Below, piece by piece: positions 1-10,683 of a DNA stretch of 16,069 bases. The DNA comes from Plasmodium malariae (taxonomy: Eukaryota > Apicomplexa > Aconoidasida > Haemosporida > Plasmodiidae), in NCBI RefSeq assembly GCF_900090045.1, contig NW_021638281.1, forward strand, positions 1 through 16,069. The letters are read 5' to 3'. The notes below the pieces were generated by a model. That model saw only the letters and a program-made list of their open reading frames with translations. It did not search any database and was not told the DNA's origin. The number at the start of each line of letters is the position of its first letter. Within the stretch, counting starts at the first letter, position 1. The position numbers and the translations under genes are program-made.

Positions 1-90
1 CCTAAACCCTGAACCCTAAACCCTGAACCCTGAACCCTAAACCCTGAAACCCTAAACCTGAAACCCCTGAATGAAACCCTAAACCATGAA
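1..90. repeat. Telomeric repeat tract (CCCTRAA heptamers)
   Basis: The window starts inside an array of CCCTAAA and CCCTGAA heptamers, the standard Plasmodium telomere unit (the strand complementary to TTYAGGG). The C-rich strand reads inwards, so this is the left chromosome end. Units are regular to about position 48. After that, extra or missing bases appear (CCTGAAA, CCCCTGAA, CCATGAA) and the array ends near 90. This decay at the inner edge is expected where telomere meets subtelomeric DNA. Only a small part of the telomere is present because the window begins mid-array. Confidence 0.97.
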
Positions 91-2972
91 TCAGCTTCAA
101 TGGAAAAACAGAAATTATAATAAATTATCTAAATGTTTATATAAAGAAAAATAAATTTTCATTTAATGTAATATTAATCATATATTATATCACATATTCT
201 CTAATAATTAAATAATGAGAACGTAATAAATTATAGAAATTTATATATGAAATATTAGTGCTATGAGCACATAATTTGAAATTAAACAAATTATATATAT
301 AACAATAATGTTTTGTTCCTTAGGAATAAACAACATTAAATCCTAATAATAATATTACATATTTCATATAATAATAATATGGATAAAAGCAGCTTATTCT
401 ATTATTAGTAAAAGCACAAAAAAACAAGTTCTTTGTATGGTATGTTGTGAGTCTACATTTATATACGTATATATAAAAGAATATACATAATATTAATATA
501 TATATCATAATATAAATTTTGTATTATGTTAATCATTTATATTATTGCTCAAAAAGTATTAAAGTATTGGAATACATTAATAATTATAAACTCAACTATA
601 ATAATATAAAGTATAATTTTAAATTCGTTAGAAATTTTATAATAATATATATCACAGTTATTGCATTGTATATTTATATATACTAAATAAGAAAATATTA
701 TAATGTATCATTTTAAAGTTACTAAAGTATATCAAATAGCGTTATTTTTAAGTTTATTTTATCTATATACTTTGCTGTATATATATTTTAATTTCATTAG
801 GCTATTGACTTGAAAAGTTTATATATTCAATACATTTATTTCAATGACGAATATTATTTTTTAAACATATAATTAAAATACTCATAGTTATATGAAAAAT
901 TTCAATAATTTTTATGAATGTTTATTAATTTTTTATTATTTTAAAATAAAAATTACGAAAAAACTACAGTAACCTACAACACATTTGAACATATATTAAA
1001 ACAAAACAAAGAAAAATAAATGAACAAAGAAAAAAAATATTTTCATATAATCATAAAATAGTAAAGAAAAAAATTTATATATATATTTGAACACAATTAT
1101 TAATCATTTTTCCCAAAATACTTTCAGATATTTGAGAAAATAATATTTGCTTTTATTTTGCTAGATAATCATCCACTCTTACATGTTAATTATGTACTAT
1201 GTTTAACATATAAATGATATATTCAAATACAAAATGTTAATATATAAATATTAAAAAATTAATAATTATTTTTATATTTCTTCCTCATATATTGCTATTA
1301 ATAAAAATATATTTAAAAATGATCCGATAAAATTTAAGGAATTAAAAGAAAAAAAAAACTTACAACAAAAAATTTGTATAAATCCAAAAATAAAAATTAA
1401 ATATATATGAAAAAAGTAATATTTTTTAAATTTTGATAGATTTAACATAATTATAATAAATTAATTAAGTTAACTACTGACAAAAATTACTATCAATTAA
1501 TTTATTTGCCTATTTTTAATTTTCGAATCATCCTACATCTATTATATGCTTGTTTCAAATAATGAATTAAATTCATAAATAATATATTTACATTATAACA
1601 GAATAACCAATGCTGTCGCAAATAATTTTGAATTTTCCTGTAATTCTATTTAAAACACTCAAATAATAAAAATAATTATAAAATAATACATAAGCATTTT
1701 TATTTTGCATACTAAATAAATATTTATCAGTAGTTTTAAGATGTTATTTACATACAGTTATTAATTTTATTAAAAACCAAAAATTAAATTAAATATTTTT
1801 ATAATATTTTTTTCTAACATATGTACTAATAATTATAGAATATAATTATGATAATTCAATATTTGTATTATTTAACGAAATATTTTATTTTATTTACACG
1901 AAATTGTAATATCATTCCTTTTTTGTATAAAATACTTACTTTACTTATTTTCATTCATATAGTATCGTTTTTTTACTAAATGTATATCTAATAACTTTTC
2001 GTATTTAGACTAAATAGGAAAACACATTTCAATTAATTAATACGCCTAAATATGCATTTTATTAAATAAATTTTAATCCTATTCAATAATTAATATCCAG
2101 AAGTGGTAATAAGCACAAAAAGAAACATATAAATCATTATTAAAATATATTATTTTGATAATATATAATTCCATAGTATATATTATAATTAATTTTTACG
2201 TAAATGATATATATATATATATATAATATTAAGCGTCAGTATATTTTAGTTGCCTGTTTTTAAGTAGCCATAGAACAAATTTAGTATAATTTATATATTA
2301 CTGATACTCATTTCTAGAAAAAACATAGTAAATATAAAAAAAGATTAACGAAGAATATACAAACTAAAATGGTTAATACCAAAAATAAATAGAAAAATAA
2401 CAAAATAAAAAAGAATCATTTATTAGTAGTATTATGATACCGTAAAAGATTATTTATTTTTTTGAAAAAAATAAGAATAATAAGAATTATTTACATTAAT
2501 ACAGGTAACAATATTTATTTAATCCATATTAGAAAAAAAAAGAAGAAGACACTATATAGATATTAATAATAATTATGTTCCATAAAACTTTACAGTACTT
2601 ATTAATATTACTTATATGTAATTTTTTATTTTAAGTTATTTTGATTTAATTTGTAAATGAAATATTATTTTTATATTCACATATATACTTAACTGTGTTA
2701 TAGTAACACAATATTATTAATATATATCTAAAGTTATATAACTCTCTAATGTAAATGTATATTTTAATCATATAAAATAAATATTAATATATTTAGTTAT
2801 TTTATACTTTGATATAAAAAATTATTAAATAAATGGTAATCTCGTAATTTCTTTTTATTATGATTTATGATTTATTATTTTAAAATTTCACTATTGATGT
2901 ATAATAAGATATAAATTTGTATTTTCAGTTAATTGATAGTTACCACAAATATATTATTAATATAGTATAATT
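91..2972. other. AT-rich subtelomeric non-coding region
   Basis: Almost pure A/T with short homopolymers, stops in all frames and no open stretch with family-like composition. A 62-codon open frame on the minus strand near 320-508 is Phe/Tyr/Ile-rich and looks like chance translation of AT-rich DNA. I see no long-period tandem array such as the rep20-type repeats of P. falciparum chromosome ends. The right end probably includes the 5' regulatory sequence of the STP1 relic, but I can name no specific promoter element. Confidence 0.7.
2207..2224. repeat. (AT)9 microsatellite
   Basis: A perfect run of nine AT dinucleotides, the cleanest simple repeat in the telomere-proximal gap. Such tracts are common in Plasmodium intergenic DNA and likely vary in length between isolates. 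No function is implied. Confidence 0.8.
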
Positions 2973-5545
2973 ATGGAAGAATGTTTATCTTCGGTAATAT
3001 TTTTTTGTTTTTTAATATGGTTACATTTATTCATAAGTTGTTTATTTATGATTAAAAATGTCGTAATAGAATTTACATAAATATTTATTTTTAAATAATT
3101 CTTAATAATTATTTTGAAACTAGAATTTAAGAGTTCAATCTTTGGGGGCATTGGATTTCCTTAATATTCTCAATTTACACAAACTGGAGCTTATATTCGA
3201 AGTAAAACTGCATCTATACAAAAAGAGAATAACAAAGATGAGTTCAGGAAAAAATGTCTAGCACTGAATACTCATGTAATTAGTAGAATTCCTCGAATAC
3301 AATATATTGATCAAAATAGATGGAAAGGAGCATTAAGGACTTTTTACGGTAATTACCATGAAGTACTAACCAAATATGGAGGATGCCCTATGATTTTAGA
3401 TGAGCATGATAAAGAACTTTTAGTATTAAATTATGAAGCAGAAGATTTCTGTGAACAAAAACAAGAATATCTGAATATCTAAATAAATTCAAAGAAAAGG
3501 TAATAAATATAATTGTAAGAGTGATACTAACTGCATAAGTAAATGCAGAGAATATAATGTGTGGATTAACGAAAGGAAGGTTCATTTTAATAATAAGAAG
3601 GTTCAGTTATACAAAAATTGCCGAAGAAAAGAACATTTATCCCAATTTCCAACAAAAAAATGCAACATACTCGAATCCGAAACATTTCAAGGAATTAATA
3701 CATGCTTAGTGTCTGATATAATTTTAAGAGAAGAAAAGACACCTGAAAAACTAAATGAAGTTTCGAAAGAGTCAGAAAGTGAATATAACGCTCGAGAATC
3801 CGCTAAACCTCAAAATCAAGATCTATCTCAAGGAGAAGAATCTCCCAAAGCGGAAGCTTCACCTTTAGAGATATCTCCACATCAAACAGAAACTGAAAGT
3901 TCAATTAGCCGAGATGGAACTACAGAAAGTGAAGTTACAGCACCTTCACAGTCTGTAGAATTAAAAATTACTACAGATAATAACTATGTAGATTCAAAAA
4001 GAGAAGAATCTCCTAGATTACAACCTTCAATTCCAGAAGATTCAGGAGCACTTCCTAATCCTAAAATTATTTCGACCCATACTGTTTCACCAAATTTTGG
4101 CCTAATTTCTACTGATCATTCTTCACACTCTACAACCACAGGTACCACTGATGCTATTTATTTCACTATTTTATAAATAATTTATAAAAAAATATATATA
4201 TTTAAAAAAATATTACAGATCCAAAAGGATATCTGTCTACCACAAACATAACATCTATATTAATTAGCATTTTAACTATTATTGGATTTTCTTTTTTTAT
4301 TAAAGTAAAATAAAAATATAAGCTTAAAAAAATAATAAACATTCTATAATAACAATGATTTATTTAATAAATCCTTTTTTCTTTTTATGTTAGTGCGTAT
4401 TAATAAGTCTGTTAAAAAAAAAAAAAAAGGTAAAAAAAAGACAAATGAACTTTTTGAGAATTCTAATACCATCGCATTGGGGGGAAAAAGTGAGTTTTTA
4501 ACACATGATAATTTAGAACACCCAATATATGATGATGAAGAAATCATAAAAAAAATTAAAATAAATGAACTTACAAAAAATGTATACTTATCAAAACGAA
4601 AAAAAGACAGATCCAAAACCATAATAGAAGTACATATGGAAGTACTTGAAGAATGCAGAAATGAAGATTGGGAAAACAACAAAGAAGCATTCTTAAAAAT
4701 TTGTCTAGATGAGTTCACAAAAAAGGATTATAGAACCTATCCTAATTTAACATATAATGATCTAATAACAGAAAATATTAAAAGTAGCAATGATATTGAA
4801 AAACAAAATATTCTATGGAATAAATGGGTAGAAAGACATAGATATCTTTTTGCAAAATTGAAAAAAGAAGACTGGTATAATAATTTGAAAAATGAATGGA
4901 AAAAAGAAATAGCTTACATACAAGAAAGAGATGAATTAAAAAGAAATCATCTAATGAAAATCACAACTTTCCATTTTTAGAAATAGAAAAAGATCTATGG
5001 AAACACTGGATATCGAAAAAGGGTATTATTATAGAACAATATTTGGAACAGGAATGGATTAAGGAATTGGATATGAATTTGAACATTATGTCAGATGATT
5101 GCGTAAAGGAAGATACAAAAAATTATGTAACACTAATAAATATAGAAGAATTGCAGCACAAAGAAAATTATGAAGAATTATGTAAATATATAAAAAAAAA
5201 TTATTAACAATGCTCTGTATTCTAGTACTTATGTTCATGTTAGAAGAATATAAGAAAGAGGTGAATTTTGATAATAGGGAATCATTTTTGGATATATCCA
5301 TAAATGAATGGAAGACAAAAAAATATTCAGGTAACAAACAAGAAATTACAGAAAATACAATAGAATATATCAACAGTGATATAGAAAATAAAAGAAATAA
5401 TAAATTCCATACTCATATAGGGAAGGACGGTTTCAGAAATGAGATAGAAGACTGGATAGGAGAAGATAACTTATATGCAAGTTCTATAATTAATAATGGG
5501 ACAGTCGAAAAATCCATTGATATAGCAGAAAAACACATTTCATAA
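2973..5545 (+). pseudogene. STP1: STP1 / SURFIN-like surface protein gene, frame-broken
   Basis: Recognised as an STP1-family gene by reading all three forward frames. Exon 1 (2973-2993) reads MEECLSS and stops at a GTAATA donor; the acceptor is probably AG at 3130-3131. The Cys-rich ectodomain runs 3132 to about 3710 in changing frames (FTQTGAYIRSK, KYGGCPMILDEHDKELL, CKSDTNCISKCREYNVW, QFPTKKCNIL). A Ser/Thr/Pro/Glu-rich stalk follows to 4141. A likely intron, 4142-4218 (GTACCA...TTACAG), joins in phase to a TM-only exon, 4219-4304 (TNITSILISILTIIGFSFF). A second intron, 4305-4393, leads to a Lys-rich start and a Trp-rich tail (NILWNKWVERHR, KEDWYNNLKNEWKKE, DLWKHWISKKG, ISINEWKTKK, IEDWIGED) ending at TAA 5543-5545. 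In-frame stops lie at 3162, 3480, 4978 and 5205. No N-terminal signal peptide is visible. Family members are thought to be surface or exported proteins whose Trp-rich region faces the host cytoplasm. A living gene with sequencing indels is the main alternative. Confidence 0.88.
4414..4428 (+). repeat. A15 homopolymer at a frame break in STP1
   Basis: Fifteen consecutive A residues encode the poly-lysine start of the STP1 cytoplasmic tail. The exon starting at 4394 reads SLLKKKK into the run, but the recognisable tail (TNELFENSN onward) lies in another frame. One additional A would join the two, so the run is either mutated or miscalled. It is the longest homopolymer inside the gene. Confidence 0.75.
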
Positions 5546-8500
5546 ATTCATAGTAATACAACCAAGATATAGTTAGATTATATTTAAAATAAGGTTCTGC
5601 TAAAAAAAAAGTTTATTTGAATTTTTTAACGCATGTAAGAAATAAAGAAGAGGAATATAAAGTAACAAGTAATAAAAAAGAAAAAGGCAAGAATGAAATA
5701 TGAAGTTTGAAACTTCGATACTTAAAATATATTACTATTACATATGCAATTTTATCTTTCTAAAAAAATATCCATTAGAATATTATATTAATACTCTATT
5801 CAATAAAATTTGTAAGATAATATTATATATATCAAAAAAAAAAAAATTAAATTAATATTAACATTTTCCAAAATATTAAACATAGAAAAAATTAACATTT
5901 TGAATAATAAAAAAGAGCAAAATAAATAAATTTTAATACTATTTTTGAATTAATATAATATTATCACATAAATTTATATAATTATATTTTATTCCATTAA
6001 AAATTACTGTACAATATTTTTCACTTTTTAAAAGATAATTATTATGTAATCTACAAGTATTCGCATTATTTGGCAATTAATGCTTTAACTGGTATAGTAA
6101 CTTTGTTCATTAAAAAAAAAAAGATGTTAAAATATATGAAAAGGTAATTATATTCCACATATAATTTATCTTATAAAAAAGTAAACTATATATTCTATAA
6201 AAAACTGTTAATCTCTATGCCCTAATAAATATTCACATATTAATAGTTCCTATTTATTATAAATTTGTAATACTTTAACTGTTATATATATAATAATTTT
6301 TTTCTTGAGTTATTTATGTATACGCAAGATGAAAATATCATATATAAGAATTCATTCTCTTAATAAAGAATTTAATTCTTTTTCTCATCAATATTGTGAC
6401 TTTAATAAAAAATGTTCATATATATTTATGTATGTTAATATTAAATTATTTATTTTTTTGTTTATATAAGTTTTATTAAAATAAATTTTAAATATCAATG
6501 AAATTGTTAAAATTACAAAAATGTGATAGTAATTAAATTATTCAGGATACATAATTTTTTATACTAACCTTATTATTCACTTTTAAAAAAAGATATAAAC
6601 CAATAATTAAAAATGATTCTTATGGTTTTATTGTTCTTTTTTTTTATACATTATAATTTATAAATATTTTTATAATATCAAAGATATAAAATATAATTAT
6701 AAAAAAGTATATAATTTAAACTGTACTAAATTGATAAGTTTCAACACTTTTTTAAAATGAAGTACAAATGAAACAGAATAAAATTATTTCATAGGAATTT
6801 CAAAAAATATCATATATTTTTATTTTTTTTCTTTCAATTAAATAGCTATTTTTATTATATTAATAAAAAAATTTGGACACTGCCTTTTTGAGTTTTGAAA
6901 AGAATATATATATTCTAACTTACAATTTTTTTTTCTTTTGATTTTTGTAATTATAGAATAATATTTTTCTTTTTAATGTTTAGTTTATAATATTTTTTCT
7001 TCTTATATATTTTTTTATTATTTTATGAATTATATATATATTTATTTATTTATAACATAAACCAATAGTAGATCTATTTGTTAAAATATTTAATCCATTT
7101 TGATACATTATAATTTTTTAGTTTTATTATATTCCATAAAAATTAAGTAAATTATAAATTTTTTTTTACTAGTTTGTATTGAGTAAAAGCTATAATAACA
7201 GCATTCTGCTTATTTTTTAAACATTATAATTAATGCAGTAATAATATTAATAAAAAAAATATGTTTCTGAATGAATTATAAGCTTGACGATCAAATAACA
7301 CAATCCTAACTGAAATATAAATACTTATTTGTAATATAAAATCCTAATATTACATAAAACATATATATTATAGTATATCAATAATATTTTGTTAAGAAAA
7401 CAATTGTTTTTACTTGTTAATAATATTAACTTTATCCATATTTCAAAAAATACTTAATAAATTTAAATGAACTTAAATATTCTTATTTTATATTACAAAT
7501 AATGAATATATAGTTCTTTTAAAGTATATTATTTTAATATATATGTCTCCTTTCAAAAAATACTTTTATTTTTTATAATGTAATATATATATCACTTATA
7601 TATTTCATTAATAATGTGTATAAATTACAAGAATATTAATACGTATGTTTTCTTATATTTGTTATAATTGATATGTGAACTTAATAAATTATATAATTTA
7701 ACTATAATCATATAAACATACTGCAAGTACATTAAAAATATATTAAATATTTTAAAAAATATTAACATACATAGACTTACGAACATAGTTCTCATTTAAT
7801 ATAAAAGTCGAATAACAAAACCGTAATGTTTTGAAATATATAACGCGCCTTGATAAATATTATACTTTATTAAGTTAAACGCTGATGTAAAAATTAAAAA
7901 AAAAATTTTAATATTATAAATAAAAAAATGACATAAGAGCAAAAGAATATCCACTACAAAATAACGTTAACTAATATTTATTTTAACAATTATAAAGCTT
8001 ATTGTACTATTTAAAATTTTACATAGCTTATGAAGAAAAAGACAAATCAGTACATATATGAAATAAGAACAAAAACATATTTTTCTTTTATTTCATTTTT
8101 TAGTTTTTTTTTAAATATATTTGATTATATGTTAAATATATTAATTCAATTAAGATATAACTTATAATTTATATATCATACTAAACGTATATAATCGTAA
8201 GATAATTTAGAACAATAAAATATATATATAAAAAAAAAAATAATAATAATTTAATATTATTTTCTAAATACATTGAATTAAATGTTATAATATGTTAGAA
8301 CTCATATGAAATATAATATCATAAATAAAATAGAAGTGACATATACATAATTGAAAAATATTATGATATTAACCTTCGCAAATGTTTTATTATATATTGA
8401 AATATAAACACATACCATAAACAACATTGCTAATAAGTTGTATGCTCTGTAGATTATTATGATAAAGATTGATTGACATATTAATCTATATTTTTGTTAT

Positions 8501-9508
8501 GCTACATGTACATATGATTTCAATAATAAATTTTACTAAAGCAATTAAGATAAATATTATATTATTTTGCTTTTTACTTTTAATATATAATAATAATTAT
8601 TCTATAGTATAAACATATTTACTTTTTCTGCATACATTTATATATCGAATAGAAATATATATATTATCCCATTATGAAGGTTCTAAAGAAGAAAGTAAAA
8701 CTTTAACTTCTGTATATAATACAATGAAGAAAATTAGCAGATTATTTTAAAATTATACGATATAGTGCATTCATGGAATATTATATTTATAATTAAAATA
8801 TATTTTTTGAGGATGTATATTTTTCGTTTAACAAATAAATGCCTATTTTCATATATTATACTTCTTTTTAGCTAAATGTCTTTTTTTATTTAGTTAAATT
8901 TAAATTTTAGTAATATTCGTGAAGTTCAGTTTATTGACTAATATATATATTATTAAAGCCTATTACAAATATTAATTTAAATAATATGAAAGGTATTAAC
9001 TTAACAATAAAAAAATAATAATAAAATAAATGAGGAAATACTATATCTTATAAATAGTTAATATTTATTTATTTATAATATTTTAAAAGGCAAAAAAGAA
9101 TTTCTGAATAAATATTCAATTATAATAGGAAATTTATTTGAGAATATACTAAAATTAATTTATTTTTTTGTTTTATATATCAATACAGTTATATGAGATT
9201 CATGTGAATCAAAAAATAGAAAATGGCTTTTTTTCTATACTTTTTTATATTTACAATAAAATTACCCTGTTTTTCAAATTATTAATCAATTAAAAGCGTT
9301 TAGTTTACACATGACTATGTTACCTTATTTTGATATTAATAAAAAGCAGAGAGTAAACATTCCTAACTAATTTTCTTTTTAATATTCTGTGTATTAAAAA
9401 AAGGAATACAGCACATATAAACATGTCATATATATTTTTTCATTTATGTAATTATTAATATTATACCAATTTAATTTTTGTTATTTGATTCACGTACACG
9501 TAAGTATA
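5546..9508. other. AT-rich intergenic region, no supported gene
   Basis: About 4 kb of A/T-rich sequence between the STP1 relic and the PIR gene. Stops are dense in every frame and no provided or visible open frame shows family motifs. The only stretch I would flag is 8613-8750 (+), where a 45-codon open frame ends in a less AT-biased, coding-looking 26 residues (HYEGSKEESKTLTSVYNT...); it is treated as a finding, not a gene. The right end should contain the PIR promoter. Confidence 0.65.
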
Positions 9509-10683
9509 ATGACACCTGGAATTACAAACGTAAACGTAGAATTTATTGTTACTCCATAATAACTATATATATTGTTGTATTCATGAGTTTATTGTTATAG
9601 AAATGATATATAAATCTATTCAATGAAAATCTGATTTTGTGTATTTATGTATTATTACGCTTTTTTTAATTCTAGGAAAATACCGTATCATTATATCTTA
9701 AATATGAAAAGGAATTTAAAGATACTGCTATAGAAGATACACAAAATACTAAAGGATCCGGTGAAAAACCTGGACGCATATGTATGAGTATTGCAAAGGA
9801 TGATTTTGTTACACCATGCCAAGTGATTGGTAGATACATAATTGAAATAAATGAAAAGTATAAATCCGATAGCTTCAAACGTTGTAAATACTTGAATTAT
9901 AAGATAAATTCAGACGATAAGTATAAGAATCCTGATTGGATCCAGAAATATAAAGAAATTTCGTCCAAAATAGGAAATATATGCATAGACGATATAAAAA
10001 CTATTCCGAACGAATCTTCAGAAAAACTTAAAAAACTATATAGCCATTATGATAATTTCGACAAATTTAATGGTAAGAACAGAGATTCCGATGGTCATAT
10101 TTGTAATAGTGTTAGAGAATGTTATAACATTTATAACGATAATTACAAAAAATGCCAAATAAACAGCAATGACCCTTTTTGTGAGGAGTTAATCAATTTT
10201 AAGAAAGCATATGATAATAAAATGGATAAATTATCTCCATGCAAAGATTTACCAAAAACATTACCACACATAGAACAAGCTTCAACACAAATATTACCAC
10301 CTAAAAAAGAAGATTACGTATTTGTTCCCATTTTAACAACATCTATCGTATTACTAATGTCTTTCACTATATTTTTTTTATATAAGGTTAATAAGAATTA
10401 TACTTAAAATTAATAATAATTTATCACATATAGAATAATTTATTTTCACAAAAATTATAAGCATATAAAAATTATATTTTAAAATAAATATACATATATT
10501 TTGATGTAGTTTACTCCACTGAAATCTTGGATATATAATCGTTTACGAAAAAAAAAAATTATTGAACTTAACAAATTTCGAGAAGAATCGAGAGAATCCT
10601 TACAAAACCTTCATGAAGAAGTAAATATAAATTATGAAGGAAGTTCTCATAATATATCCTATCAACCTCAAGGAGACACTTGA
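9509..10683 (+). CDS. PIR: PIR family variant antigen, intact, three exons
   Basis: Proposed CDS: join(9509..9529, 9676..10386, 10510..10683), 301 residues. Exon 1 reads MTPGITN and ends at a GTAAAC donor. Exon 2 starts after TTTTTTTAATTCTAG and reads ENTVSLYLKYEKEFKD. Exon 3 starts after TTTTGATGTAG. Both junctions are phase 0, and the second restores the family hallmark FFLYK-FTPLKSW followed by NRLRKKK. The ectodomain has nine cysteines at about residues 43, 55, 77, 110, 150, 156, 167, 176 and 196, including the RCKYLNY motif typical of PIRs. One TM segment lies at about 222-243, followed by a basic then acidic cytoplasmic tail ending in PQGDT. There is no signal peptide or PEXEL, as is usual for the family. 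The length is typical of the family and no frame break is seen. PIR proteins (vir/cir/yir/kir relatives) are variant proteins linked to the infected red-cell membrane; exact function is unknown. The tiny exon 1 is the least certain part. Confidence 0.9.

Noticed and set aside
320..508. 62-codon minus-strand open frame
   Set aside because: Phe/Tyr/Ile/Cys-rich low-complexity translation of A/T-rich DNA, with no family motif or splice context.
2957..3151. Minus-strand open frame over STP1 exon 1 and intron
   Set aside because: Lies antisense to the recognised STP1 first exon and intron; composition is Asn/Ile/Lys-rich noise.
3388..3585. Minus-strand open frame over the STP1 ectodomain
   Set aside because: Antisense shadow of the Cys-rich coding segment.
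4344..4718. 124-codon minus-strand open frame, Ser/Phe-rich
   Set aside because: Antisense to the Lys/Glu-rich STP1 tail, where AAA/GAA codons give Phe/Ser-rich shadows.
5086..5373. 95-codon minus-strand open frame
   Set aside because: Antisense shadow of the end of the STP1 Trp-rich tail.
6061..6150. Possible TM-exon remnant (ALTGIVTLFIKKKK in one frame)
   Set aside because: Too short, ends in a poly(A) run, and lacks the FTPxxSW-type continuation that would identify a PIR or STP1 exon.
9197..9210. Perfect inverted repeat GATTCATGTGAATC
   Set aside because: Stem of only six bases and a single occurrence; no basis for calling a regulatory site.
9672..9878. Minus-strand open frame over PIR exon 2
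   Set aside because: Antisense to well-supported PIR coding sequence.
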